From Magicicada septendecula (lineage: Eukaryota; Arthropoda; Insecta; Hemiptera; Cicadidae), in the NCBI GenBank assembly GCA_034769895.1, contig CM068371.1, positions 407,633,969-407,697,968 on the forward strand: a DNA stretch of 64,000 nt. The letters run 5' to 3'. The notes beneath the pieces are model-generated. The model saw nothing but the letters and a program-made list of their open reading frames with translations, was not told where the DNA came from and did not search any database. Of this stretch, positions 46,403-57,569 are shown piece by piece (the stretch's first letter is position 1; the number at the start of each line of letters is the position of its first letter). Position numbers and translations under genes: made by a program.

Positions 46403-46969
46403 CTAAGATTTTATTGAGAAATTTTTTCTATAAAGCCGCTTGGCAGTACAAATTACTCCTTGGTTCATGGGCTGAAACACGGATGTTGTGTTTGGAGGCA
46501 GGAACTTACACTTTATCTTCATGTCTCGACTGCAGAGTTTGTCAACATCAGGGTGGGTTGGTGCGTTATCCAAAAGAACCAAAGCTTTTATTTTTTCTTT
46601 TGGCATGTTCAAAATTTCCATTTGGTGGTTTATAATTGCTGGCACAGCTTTCTTATAAAACCAATCACTTGTTATTTCAGTTGTAAACCACGCATTTCGG
46701 GAACTATAATAGTGAACTGGTAAATTGTCCATCAGATTTTTAAGTGCCCTTGGTTTTTTGCTTTTACCAACGACAGAAGGTTTAAGCATATGAGTGCTGT
46801 CTGCATTTGCACACAACAAAACTGACACACGCTCCTTGCTGACTTTTCTACCAGGCGTAGTTTTTTCGGCTTTTGAAGCTTGTGTATTGTCAGGTAGAGT
46901 TCTCCAAAACAAACCTGTCTCATCAAAGTTATAAATTTGGCTCAATTGATAACCTTCTTTTTTAATCAA
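46403..46969 (-). pseudogene. Tigger transposase, DDE catalytic part
   Basis: This is a DDE superfamily domain. The first Asp is in YNFDETGLFW, the second in VLLDNAPTHP, and the third position is QPMNQGVI, where relatives have QPMDQGVI. The spacing (35 residues) is normal, but the third catalytic Asp is Asn. The frame begins and ends with breaks relative to the flanking parts. The element is therefore dead both by frame and by active site. Confidence 0.87.
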
Positions 46970-47069
46970 TTCGTCTAATTCTTTTATAAAAGGCTCAACA
47001 GCTTCAAAGTCTGCGCTAAGAATTTCCCCACTAATCTTCTTGCTTGGATTGTTGTGACGTTGACGAAAC

Positions 47070-47471
47070 CTAAATTAGCCAACCAGAGCTCGCTTTAAAC
47101 TGTTCAAGTTCCATCTGTTTGGAGAGTCTTTCGGCAGCCACTTGAATTTCAATTCCTCTAACAGCCATTCCACATGAATGAAGCTGAGAGAACCACTTGT
47201 AGACTGCATCATCCAGTGTTGCCATAGAAGGCAGCCGCATATGCTTAGCTGCACTCTTCTCCTTTTCTACATTGAACTTGAGAACAAAGTTACGAATGTC
47301 ATTTTTTGACTTTTTAATGTCCGATACAGTTTGTTTTGCGATTTCATACTCACGACAAATGCTAGAAACAGACGCTCCTTTTTCTAATTTTTCTATAATG
47401 GAGAGTTTATCTTGAAGACTGAGCGCCTTACGCTTCCGTTTCTGTCCTACACTTGGCTTACTTAACGACAT
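47070..47471 (-). pseudogene. Tigger transposase, N-terminal DNA-binding part
   Basis: Starting at MSLSKPSVGQKRKRKALS, this holds the CENP-B-type helix-turn-helix (LSLQDKLSIIEKLEKGASVS, then EYEIAKQTVSDIKKSK) and the beginning of the second HTH (LDDAVYKWFSQLHSCG). It binds the terminal repeats in active relatives. The frame is cut off at 47070 by a stop, shortly before the spacer to the catalytic domain. The upstream in-frame Met at 47624 precedes an unrelated leader and is not preferred. Confidence 0.85.
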
Positions 47472-47891
47472 GATTTGAATAAATTCAAAAACGTTATAGG
47501 CAGGACGTGTGACTGTGCATGACAAACAACTGAACAATACTGACCAGTAGTGGTGGGAGTGAAAATATACCTGGCTAGGCGTTAACCTTTCTTTGTTTTC
47601 AACTCCCTTTCCCTTACCATTCAAATAAACAGTTTCCTGTATTTGTTGTTATTATCTCAATAGTTAATTCTCACACCAGTTAATCAATGGTGGATTGGGA
47701 TTGGGTTTTAACTTTCAACGATTTATACCTGACAAGGGTGTTTGTCTCTGAAAACTGTCATTCGGCACTGGCGGGCGGACGTGAGTCATTCCGGTGCATT
47801 GACTTAGTTACTAGGGGTACGACGTAAAAGACGTGTCCGTTGTAAAAGAAGTCCATAGTAACGGGGTCCGTTATAACGAGGTTCTACTGTA

Positions 47892-49232
47892 TCTCGATAT
47901 CTCTCTCTTTCTTTACACATATTATTTATACTTACTAAGTTCATGTCTTTCTCTATTTCTTACTTACATATACTTCTAATTCTTGGGTTAGTGTATTTTT
48001 ATTTATCGGGTTTTATTAATTATTAATTACATTTGTCACTTATTCAATACTAATATTTATCTTTTATATTGGTTCTTTACCGGTTTCGTTTCCTTTATGA
48101 TATTTGATTGTATCATTCCTCCCTTCTCTATTCTCTACTACTTGTCTGTGTTTTATCACCTTGTTTCATTTTATTTCCTTTATAGTTGGTTTGTTCCATT
48201 TTTATTTTCATTTTTCTTCTCCTTCACTTCTCATCTTGTTTCCTTTTATTTTTGTTCTTATCTGGCCAATCTCTGGGGTTGGGTCAAAGTCGTTTGTCTG
48301 TCAGTCTAGTCTGTGAGTTTCTTTAATAATCACTTTTCGTTTATAATTCTTTCTCCTTCTTTCTTAATTACATTTTATCTCCTTATTCTCTTCATTATTT
48401 ATTTATTAAAATATATTACTTTTTAGCATTTCTTACATACTTATAGATATCAAATATGATATGAATTTGGCGATGTTATAAACTGTATGTTCTTACGATT
48501 ACGTTTCATTACAGTTCCATCAAATTTACTTCTTACATTACTGTAATTTAAAAAATTTACAATTAGCTGCTTCTATATAGTACTTTTAAAATTTTATTGT
48601 CTATATTTTTTTAATTGAAAAAAGTTCAATATTTTTATTGCTGGAAACTAAAAGAGTATTATTTTAAGTCACTTTACTTTGGCATATTGCGCACAGTTTT
48701 GATATTTTTTTTAAACCATTAATACTTGCAATGTAATAAGAGACTAATAAGGATAAAATATTGCATTCATTGGGTATTAATATGAAAACTTCTCTAATAT
48801 TCTATGATAAATAGTTTCTATAAAATGTCTGTGCATGTGACTTGAATGCTGTCATCAATTCGTCTCTCTACAATAACTTTTATCAAGATGTAAAATTATC
48901 AGATTCAAAATATTAGTATCCATTCCACTTCATCACATCAATAATGGATCAAAAAAATTATTTTTGGAGATTTTTTTAACATATTTGGCCTGATTTTTTT
49001 TTTCATTTGTCTCCTTCCATTTTATGTAAATTACAGATGAGTTCAACTGTAAGCATAGTCTCTGCACCAGCCTGCTACAGTCATTTATTGATTTCTAAAA
49101 CAACTGGAGCAGCAAACTGTACCTTTTTATATTTAACACAAAACAAAATTAAGAGATATTTTTGTTGCAACTATACTGTCCGAAATCATAATCTTCTGTC
49201 TCATGTAAAGCAAATTTACTTAAATAAACTAG
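47892..49232. other. PPP1R11: T-rich intronic sequence with no recognised feature
   Basis: Hydrophobic open frames near 48097-48316 reflect T-rich composition. Nothing else is seen. Confidence 0.45.
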
Positions 49233-49586
49233 CTTATGTCATACGTTTCTTTGTTCTTAATTCCATGGGATTGAACTTCATGTACTGAAATTTGTTTTCT
49301 ATATCAATTATTAGGATCAACAACTTCCTCAATCGAAATGTTTTCTGTGTACTGTAACTGACTGTTGAAGTTATATCCTTTATGTGTTTGCATAGTTGTC
49401 AGTTAGCTACAGTTGATGTTTTTATTATTTTCTGAACTTTAGGCTTTTGCGATAGATATTAATATTTTTAAAGCGCACATATTGTAATACCTTACTTTTA
49501 AGTTATATAATTTATTTTTTGTTTGTTTTATTTCGTTAAAATTAATTCCTTTATTTGTTTCTTAATGACTTACCTAGTTTAACGAT
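49233..49586 (-). repeat. Dispersed repeat, copy 2
   Basis: This is the inverted partner of 32505-32839, about 90 percent identical and about 16 kb away. No coding sequence is visible. Confidence 0.75.
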
Positions 49587-50234
49587 TAACGATTTATAAT
49601 GTTATCTATAACAAGCTTAGTTTAGCACCTTCTAAAATATACAGCCATTTCATTTAAACACTAGTTAGATTGCTTTTATTTTATTCACTTCTGAATTACC
49701 CACTTAACAAATAAAATGTATACTTGATCTTCTTAGACTTGGCAAAAGACAATAAATGTAGACATGCAGCTTTTTAAACTTGCAAAAGGTGAATATGTGC
49801 AATTTATTACAAAAAAGAAGGAAAAAGAAATTAAACTATTATATTACAGACTTAAAGTAATTATCATCAAATACCACTGCTTGTCTTTGGAAATAACATA
49901 ATGGCTTTGTTATGTTTATTTAAGTATTACAACTGTACAAAAGCAAAGCATCACCAAAACTAACCATGCACTAATTAGAAGAATGTCTATTTTAAATTCT
50001 TAATAACTGTCAAATGGAAAGCGAATTAATTTTGTTCACTTAATAATTACACCCAATAGACACGACACCTAGTAGACACGACACCTAGAATAACCTTTCA
50101 CTATCATAAACACGATTATAACATTCGTTTCAACAGAAACATAAAACATCAAATGTATTTCTCAAGAAATCTGAACAAGTCAAACAAATTTAATACTTAT
50201 TTATATTCATAAACATCACTAAAACAATACATAC
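49587..50234. other. PPP1R11: Intron next to the PPP1R11 donor, no recognised feature
   Basis: AT-rich. It contains a small direct repeat (two adjacent copies of TAGACACGACACCTAG-like text near 50056-50088). Confidence 0.4.
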
Positions 50235-50343
50235 ATTTAGATTTCTTCCTGTTCATATGCTCATTGTCAACTGTTCCTTCTCCCCACTTTACCTGCTTTT
50301 TAGATTTTGGCTTTCTTAACCTCAGTCTTACAGTATGTACATC
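50235..50343 (-). CDS. PPP1R11: PPP1R11 (protein phosphatase 1 inhibitor-3), internal coding exon
   Basis: This is a 109-nt exon bounded by TTTCAG and GTATGT. It encodes DVHTVRLRLRKPKSKKQ, then VKWGEGTVDNEHMNRKKSK and the first base of a Cys codon. It matches the conserved heart of inhibitor-3, where vertebrates have LTIKLRKRKPEKKVEW and TVDNEHMGRRSSK. The VKW segment corresponds to the PP1-docking (RVxF-like) motif. It begins in phase 0, so the N-terminal exon ends on a whole codon. That exon was not found up to 64000. The exon is intact, although a solo LTR with two nested transposons lies just 130 bp upstream. Confidence 0.92.
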
Positions 50344-50969
50344 CTGAAACATATTGAAAATTTAAAGGTAATACAGAGAATTTAAAAATACTTGTCTATA
50401 AATAAGTCAGATTTAAATTTAGAAGTTTAACCATGTTTCTTGGATTATAATCATATGTACACAAAAGTAAACTATTGTTACAGCATCACAGAACAATCTA
50501 CGTGTTTGTCGAATGTGCCAGAAGAAACTCCATGTAACGCGTGTGGCGTACGTGCTTGTAGACGCATATACAAGAAGTCTCTCAAAGGCGCCAGTCACGC
50601 GGACTGTGTCAAGGCCTGAGTTAATTACGTAGTTCACAGTAGTTCACACGACTCCTAAGACGCAGTTTCGAAGCTTCTGGTTTGTAAGCGTCCATGTATA
50701 AATACAGTAGAGCGTCAATAATTCGGACGTCAAAAATCCGGATCGTCGATAATCCGGATTCGATTCTGGCGAAAAAAAAATCGCATTAAGTGAATACATT
50801 TGTTTAAAAGCGTCGGCACAACTGTAAAACTCGCTGTGCCCTACAGAGTGGAGCGCGAATTGCGTGTTGTGTGGTGGAGGGAGGGGCAGTGAAAGCGGGA
50901 GAGTCAAGGTCGCACAGCCACATGTATACCTGCTACCCTGCCCCTGTCAGTACTGTATGATTTACTGTA

Positions 50970-52567
50970 CAGTAAACCCTCGATTCGGACCTCGGTTTAA
51001 CGGACTTCAGGAAAAAAAAAGTATTAGGCTTTTGAAACGTATAATGTGCATAAACTGCAGACTCTCCTGTTCTGGCGATATTGCTTGGCTATCGCAGCAT
51101 TCTTTATTCGTTTCTTTTCTTCTTGTTTTGAAACACGCAAATTTTCTCATCTTCAATTGTATTTGATGAGAACGGAGTATTCCTGTCTTTGCGTTGTTGT
51201 TGACGCAGGCGTCGCACATTGGAAGACATCATGACGACTAACACTGAACAATATACACTGATATGCATCTTATTTCACTGTGAAATATTCGTCCATCGGC
51301 TAATACAGCAAGCATTACAGTGGCACATAATTTTTCATTTCCTGTAATCTTTACTGTTACAGATTTGGTTTCCTTTTGGTCCACCGTAAATATACGTAAA
51401 TAAAAAATACGGGCGTTTCATCGGCATTTCCCATGTGTTCAAGTGAATAATTATGCTTCTTGCGTAAATGAATGACAAAACACTGATACTGTAGGAGTTT
51501 TCTTCGTAGTCACTCGGTAGTTTTAGCGCAAGTGATGTACGTCATTTAAACGCAAATCCATTTCGCCGCATCATTCGTCTTATACACCCGAAGCTGGCTT
51601 TAAAACCGTAGACTTTTAATTCTTATGCAATATCTAAAGCTTTTAATTTTAAAACATGTCTAGTGACAAGGAGTCCTTGCCTTCTTAAAAACTGTACGTA
51701 TTCACAGACGCTCGACTCTACTGCTACAAAACGTCCAACTTGAGGTCCCGCGCGCGAATGCTCGTTGCGTAGTATTTCCATTTAAAAGTCGTTCCTTCTG
51801 TTTTCTCCATCGTCGAATACAGGATTCATCAATATCGAATTTCCTTGCGGCTTCGCGATTGCATGTTTTTTCTACATTTTGTATCACAATTAATTTATAA
51901 TTCGCATCGTACGGGTTACGTTTAATTTGATTTGACTGCGTGCCTTTAGTCTCCACAATATCACTCATACCGCAAACGCACTACAAAAACGCCGAATGAA
52001 AACAAAGTATAGATACGCGATGTTGTTGCTGTTACAATAGAAAACCACACTGGCAGTTTACCTGTTATTTAGAAACATGTTACGCACCCTATACTCATCC
52101 TTTGTCTTGCTGCCTACAGAAGGGTGCAAGCACGCGCGCGTGCGCACGCACTTACACTTTATCTTCCTATTCTTTCTTCAGTTTGCTGTTAAAACATTCG
52201 GTTGTAGTCGTAAATCATAACGCCAGAGTTAACTACAGCCAGGCAAACTGCTGTTGCTCAGGCAGTAAACAACTCATAGATACGAAAAGCGTTCGTCCCG
52301 CCAGAAGTCAGGTATAACTTCGAATTTCGTTAGCGCGCGAATTAAGGCCGCAGGCCAAATTAGCGACCATGTTTTTAGGAGAAAAAGTGTGGCTTGTATT
52401 CGGAACAATACGGTATTTGCATGATATTAATAGTATTAAAATTTCAAGTGTTATAGGCCTATTTGATTTAAATATATCCTCAAAAAACAAAATTTGCGAT
52501 TTAACGGACTTTCGATTTTACGGACACCCCTCAGCCCCAATTAGTCCGTTAAATCGAGGGTTTACTG
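50970..52567. mobile_element. Inner pogo-type transposon nested in the outer MITE
   Basis: The TIRs begin CAGTAAACCCTCGATT, with TA duplications at 50968-50969 and 52568-52569. At the right end, CGGACTAATTGGGGCT and AAGTCCGTTAAATCG blocks parallel the Tigger at 45546. At 1598 bp it holds only a DNA-binding fragment, so it is non-autonomous. Confidence 0.9.
51702..51968 (-). pseudogene. Pogo transposase DNA-binding fragment (Brinker-type HTH)
   Basis: An 88-codon frame contains KRNPYDANYKLIVIQNVEK, then CNREAARKFDIDESCIRRWR and KQKERL. This matches the Brinker/pogo helix-turn-helix pattern (YD...FKL...AARKF.....IR.WRKQK). The sequence after it loses similarity and stops. No DDE domain is present in the element, so only the DNA-binding part remains. 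Confidence 0.8.
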
Positions 52568-53235
52568 TACGTATTTTTATTACTGTACTTTACTGTATTT
52601 TGTTGTAGGTCTAGATTTACTGTACATAAAATAAGACAGTCTGTAAATGCAATACTGTACATACAGTATTTTTTTCTGTAATTGAAAAACGTAAAAATTT
52701 AACTAAATTAATGGTTTTATTCATCCGCTCCACTTCTGTAACCATCAGAGTGAATTATGAACGATTTTAGCAAGTTTTTTTTTACTGAAGACGTTTACCG
52801 GCGCTTTTATTGGTTCATTTCGAAAATCCGGACAATTTGATAATCCGGAAGGGGTCCGGTCCCAATTAATCCGAATTATTGACGCTCTACTGTACATGGT
52901 GGCAGCGGCCTTAGTTTTCAGTATCAATTGCGATTTTGGATAGTGCGGTTCGAGAGTTATAGTAGCGATATTAATGTGCGCGTTCAAGTGGTTATTAGTT
53001 AAGAGAGGTGTTTTATAATCGGACGGTATTAACTGTAATACAATCGTGTTCAATTTTAGTGGACATTTTATTGCATGTGAACAATTTTCATTTGATTTAT
53101 TGTAGAGACTGTGTTGTTAATTACGAACTGTTTAACTATAAAAATTAAAGGTGTGATTAGTGACTTAATTGGTGTCTTGTACTTATTTTGTTTCCACTGT
53201 ACCTACAACGATCAAGTAGACCGTCGTAACACTAT

Positions 53236-54755
53236 GATTTTTGTTAATTGCTAGTGATAGAAAACTATAAAGTCCATCAAGAAATCCATATAAACTATTC
53301 ACCATCTTACAAAAAGTGTCATCTTGTTGTAAGTAGTAGGTAACAAAATAATTTGTAGTAGTAGTAGTAGTTGTTAACAAAGTAAAGTTTAAGTAATTAA
53401 AATTAACAAATGAACGACATTTCAGTAAACGGCAAAGTATTTTAATGGTTTTTGTTCCTTTGTATCCTATTGAGAACAAATATATTCCAATGATACATGT
53501 ATTACTAATCACATTTAAAAAATAATAAAACTTCTGTTTAAATATTTCAAAGCTCTCTTATAAATTCATGTCATTATTTCACAATCTCAGTCTTTTCTTT
53601 TAATTATGTCCTTCTGCAGTTTTTATTAACATCTTTATTCTATAATATCTCACAATTTAACATTATTGTCCTTGAATAAAGTGACTTTAACTCTGGACTC
53701 TGCAACCTACTTTAGTTCCCTTTTATCACAGTGAATACTATGAAGGGTACATAAATTAGTTTTCATTTGCTTTAATAACTCCTAGCTTTCTTACGCTACA
53801 TAAGCAGCTCTTGATTCCTTCTGCCAATAACACTGGAATTTCAACAATAACTTTATTCACAAAAGAACAAAAAGAATAATTTGCTTTTTTCCCCCACACA
53901 TACATTCTTCTGTGTTGAGACCCATTCTTAATGTACTACAATATTGTTTATTTCTTCATGCCATTACCATTGTACCCTAATATTTATTTCAAAATTCAAG
54001 ACATTTTGTTCTACACAATGACTAATTATTACACACTGTTTAGGAACACATAATCACATGTACATAATCATAGTGTTCATAAAGGAAACCAAATGGCATT
54101 AGAAAAACTCTTGCAAATCATTTATAAATTTTAGGTTTGACTCAACAAATAATTCACAATATACAAAACAATTAGAGAATTAAAAAGTTCATGTTTAATC
54201 TGTAATAACATTTATATGTACAATAGCATGGCTAGGAAAATAAGTACACAACAGTAAATTTTTTAACACAAATATATTTGTCAAAAATATACAAATATGT
54301 AATACATATTATATTTTGAATACAGAACGATTTATTTTTAAGGTGATCCATAAAATTATGGATTAAAATCTATATACAATTAATAACTATTTAGAATTTA
54401 CACAGTATTATTTATTAACAGGTAAGTACCTACACAATCGCTCAGTCATATAAGAAAGCAACTCCAAAATGAATTTAATACTCAAAATACTCAGTAAAAA
54501 CACATCCATGTCACATACTGAAACACTGACTACACATAATAATACCAGCAAGTTTGAAAAGTTGTTGATTATATATCAGAAACATTCCGACACATGACAC
54601 ATGTGCAGAACTCTGAAGTAATATTTAAAAAAAGTAAAATATCAATACAATAAAATGTGTAACTCAGACACCACATAAAAAGACATGAGTAGAAAAAATT
54701 AGGAAAAGCAAATGGCTCACAATTTACATAAACTCAATAAATGGAAAATTCTAAA
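53236..54755. other. AT-rich stretch, short (TAG)n run
   Basis: A small (GTA)n run lies at about 53356-53373. No other feature is seen. The missing first PPP1R11 exon was looked for here and not found. Confidence 0.45.
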
Positions 54756-54759
54756 ATAT

Positions 54760-55302
54760 TGTTATGACATCACAGAACAATCTACGTGTTTGTCGAATGT
54801 GCCAGAAGAATCTCGATGTAACGCGTGGCGTACATGCTTGTCGACGCATTTTTGAGACGTTTTTCGAAGGCGCCAGCCGCGCGGACTGTGTCAAGGCCGT
54901 AGTTAATTACGTAGTTCACACGAGCGCTAAGACGCAATTAGAAACATTCTGGTCTGTGAGCGCAGGTATAAATACATGGCGGCAGTGGCCTTAAGTTTCA
55001 GTATTAGTGGCGATATATTTACAGTGCGGTTGGAGTTATTACTGTGTACGTTCAAGTGGTTATTAGTGAAGTGTTGCGTTATATAATCGGGCGGTATAAT
55101 TGTAATAACAATTGTGTTTAATATTAGTTGACATAAGATTTGCGTGTAAACAATTTTTATTTGATTTGTTATAAGAGACTGTGTTGTTAATTACTAACTG
55201 TTAACTGTGAAAATTAAAAATGGTGATTAGTGACTTAATTGGTATCTTGTACTGTATTTTGTTTCCACTGTACCGATGACGATCAAGTAGACCGTAGCAA
55301 CA
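54760..55302 (+). repeat. E4 5' LTR
   Basis: TG...CA ends. A TATA-like GTATAAATAC lies at about 54964. Confidence 0.9.
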
Positions 55303-55303
55303 G

Positions 55304-55320
55304 TGGTGTCAGAACTGGGA
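55304..55320 (+). promoter_or_regulatory. E4 candidate primer-binding site
   Basis: TGGTGTCAGAACTGGGA starts two bases after the LTR end. This form is common in invertebrate Gypsy elements. Confidence 0.6.
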
Positions 55321-55381
55321 TAAAACAGTTAACAGTGGACACTTTGTACAAGATGAGTGTAATTCGTGATTAATCGGAAAC

Positions 55382-56610
55382 ATGGATCCCAGTCAGATGA
55401 TGGAAGCTTTACAAATACTGCTGTGGCAGACACAGGAGGAAACAGAAAAACGACAGGATGAGAAACGCAGACAGGAGCCAGAAGAGACAAAAGAAGAACG
55501 CCGACAAGAAAGAGAAGAACGTAAGCTGGAAACAGAGGAACGGAAGTGTGAAACAGAAGACATCAAAGCATTAATACAGGAGCAGAAACAGATGCAAGAA
55601 CATAGTACCGCAGAATTTGGTCTACTACGAGGTGAGCTTAATAAACAAGTTACTAAAATATCAGAAGTACAAGAATCAATGACATTAAAAATAGCTGAAG
55701 TAGAGAAATCTGTTTCGAGTGTTGATGAATCGATGTCCACAAAAATATCTGACATAGAAGAAACCATGTCAAATAAAATATCTGCAGTAGAAATCTCAAT
55801 GGCAAACATACGAGAGCAGTTCCTGAAGTTACAACCAAAACAACTTTATGAACAGACTGTACCAATGATAAAGATGGAGAAAGACACAGAAAATAAGTCA
55901 ATAGAGAAGGTCACCTCGCCTGCGGTTGGGACAGTTCATATCAAGGCCCCACCCTTTGATGTAAGCATGCACTGGGCGATGTATTTACGCCAATTCAAAG
56001 CTGCTGCATGCGCAAATAATTGAAGGGAGAAAGACAAGGCAGTCTCACTCGTTCTCGCATTAAAAGAACTCGCAGCAGAACTACTACAGAAAGTCCCACC
56101 TGACAGCCAGAACATCTATGCCGAGTTGATAAAAGCTCTAGAATTACGCTACGGTGATAAACATTTGCGAGAGGTGTACTACGCTCAGTTGAGAACAAGA
56201 TGACAACGTTCCGGGGAGAGTCTTCAAGAGTTTGAAGCAAATATCGACAGATTGATTAGATTGGCCTATCCTAAAGCACCAGAAGACTTCGAATAAGGTT
56301 TGCGGTGCAGACATTTATTGATGGCATTGGAGATTGTGAACTTCAGCAAGTGTTACGAATGGCAAGATACCGAAATAGCTCAGAAGCTCTTGTTCACGCC
56401 CTAGAGTTTGAAGCTCCCAAGTCAGCGTCCCGCTACATTAATGGGTTTGTGTCATCACATTGCCGTTACGATGGGTGCAGAAAAACTATGCTGTCGGGCA
56501 AATAATTCAAAAGTTCAAGAGAGTCGCAACAATTTGAAAAAGACAGAAGACCAAAATGTTACAACTGTGGAAAACGTGGTCATCTACAGGTAGACTGTTG
56601 GGAGAAGAAG
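55382..56610 (+). pseudogene. E4 Gag region with CCHC knuckle
   Basis: The N-terminal third is an extremely charged helix (Glu/Arg-rich, MDPSQMMEALQILLWQTQEE), followed by heptad repeats (SVSSVDESMSTKISDIEE). A capsid-like part follows, with IKAPPFDVSMHWAMYLRQF. Near 56556-56600 there is a single zinc knuckle, CYNCGKRGHLQVDC. This is a typical Gypsy Gag layout. Confidence 0.82.
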
Positions 56611-56704
56611 ATACCGAGAGAAGAGTGATCACACCAATTGGAGAAGTAAAACCCCAGAACACACACAGCACACAGTTTCCACACTACATAAGACCAGTGG
56701 AAAC

Positions 56705-57034
56705 TTGATTGTCAATGGATTTGCGGAAGGTAAACCAACATCATTTACAGTTGACACGGGCGCAACAGTGTCCATTGTGCGCCCTGACTTAGTCACCAAC
56801 CGGCAGCCTCTAATTAGCTCTTGTACAATACAGACTGTGACTGGAAGCCCCGTCAAGGTGCTAGGAAAGGTAGACGTACGTGTATGCCTGGGTCTTCTCG
56901 AGTTTAGCCACCAAATGCTCGTTGCAGACATTGTCGATGAAGTGATTCCTGGCACGGACATTATGAATGCCTACGGATTCATTGTGGACTTAAGAGAGAA
57001 TGTCCTGAACAGAAGGTTGGCCAAGAGAAGATAA
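56705..57034 (+). pseudogene. E4 protease region
   Basis: This is a retropepsin with FTVDTGATVSIV as the catalytic loop and IPGTDIMNAYGF as the later motif. It lies directly after Gag. The following sequence to 57540 is linker-like and polymerase domains are absent. Confidence 0.8.
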
Positions 57035-57569
57035 ACCTTTGCATGGCTAACATGACAGGATATACCAACCATTCGATTAAGCGAGTGGCATTAGTCGAAG
57101 AAAAAGTCAACAGGTCTGGGCAAGAGGAACCCTCCCTATTGCAAGCGGAAATGGAGGAAGAACTAGCAGAGGAAATACAAATAAGTGTAACGACAAAAGA
57201 AGTGATTAGAAAGCCAACTATGGGTGTCGAGACAAAACACTTGCTTGTTCCTGAGCTGATAGAAGTGCCCGAGGGCAAAGTGGCTGAAGATGTGTTATGC
57301 AAGAGGTTGTTGACGAGAACCAAACAAACTTGGATCAGCCAGTGGTGTTTAGGTCATCAGTACATGACGCAACGGGAGTGATTCCAGCAAAACTAGTGGT
57401 TGAGCGGAAGACTCGCATTCCTGGGAACGTGATGTTCAGATCACACGAGACTGAATTCGAAGAACAGGAGAATTATCTTTCGCAAGGATGTCCACCTAGA
57501 TCGCCTGGTTGAGTATTACTTCAGAGACGGTTTGCCAGTTCGGGACGAACAGGCTTAAGGAGGGGGCAG

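Larger units (their letters stand above)
45546..47889 (-). mobile_element. Tigger/pogo-type DNA transposon
   Basis: The element has 24-bp terminal inverted repeats (CAGTAGAACCTCATTATAAC at left; the right end is its complement with one change) and a TA duplication (45544-45545 and 47890-47891). It carries a decayed pogo-class transposase on the minus strand. Subterminal blocks (CGGACTAATTGGGGCT, AAAGTCCGTTA) are shared with the pogo element at 50970-52567. It is full length but inactive. Confidence 0.93.
4801..50234 (-). other. PPP1R11: PPP1R11 large intron (about 45.4 kb)
   Basis: The donor is GTATGT after ...AAATCTAAAT at 50235, and the acceptor is TTTCAG before 4800. The phase is exact (T|GC, Cys). 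The interval holds most of the window's transposons. The intron is inferred from homology and splice sites, not from RNA. Confidence 0.85.
50705..52892. mobile_element. Outer pogo-type MITE (about 590 bp without insert)
   Basis: The terminal inverted repeats are CAGTAGAGCGTCAATAATTC at both ends, with TA duplications at 50703-50704 and 52893-52894. The subterminal GGATTAATTGGGACC block echoes the other two pogo elements. There is no transposase of its own. It is interrupted by 50970-52567. Confidence 0.9.
50476..53231 (+). mobile_element. Solo LTR of the E4 family, with nested pogo elements
   Basis: It starts TGTTACAGCATCACAGAAC and ends GTCGTAACA, with a 4-bp duplication CTAT (50472-50475 and 53232-53235). 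Without the inserts it is about 568 bp and is clearly homologous to the E4 LTRs at 54760 and 57570. It is more diverged than those are from each other, so it is an older fossil. Confidence 0.88.

Noticed and set aside
48097-48316. Overlapping 70-residue hydrophobic frames
   Set aside because: T-rich sequence gives Phe/Leu/Ser frames in several registers. No motif is present.
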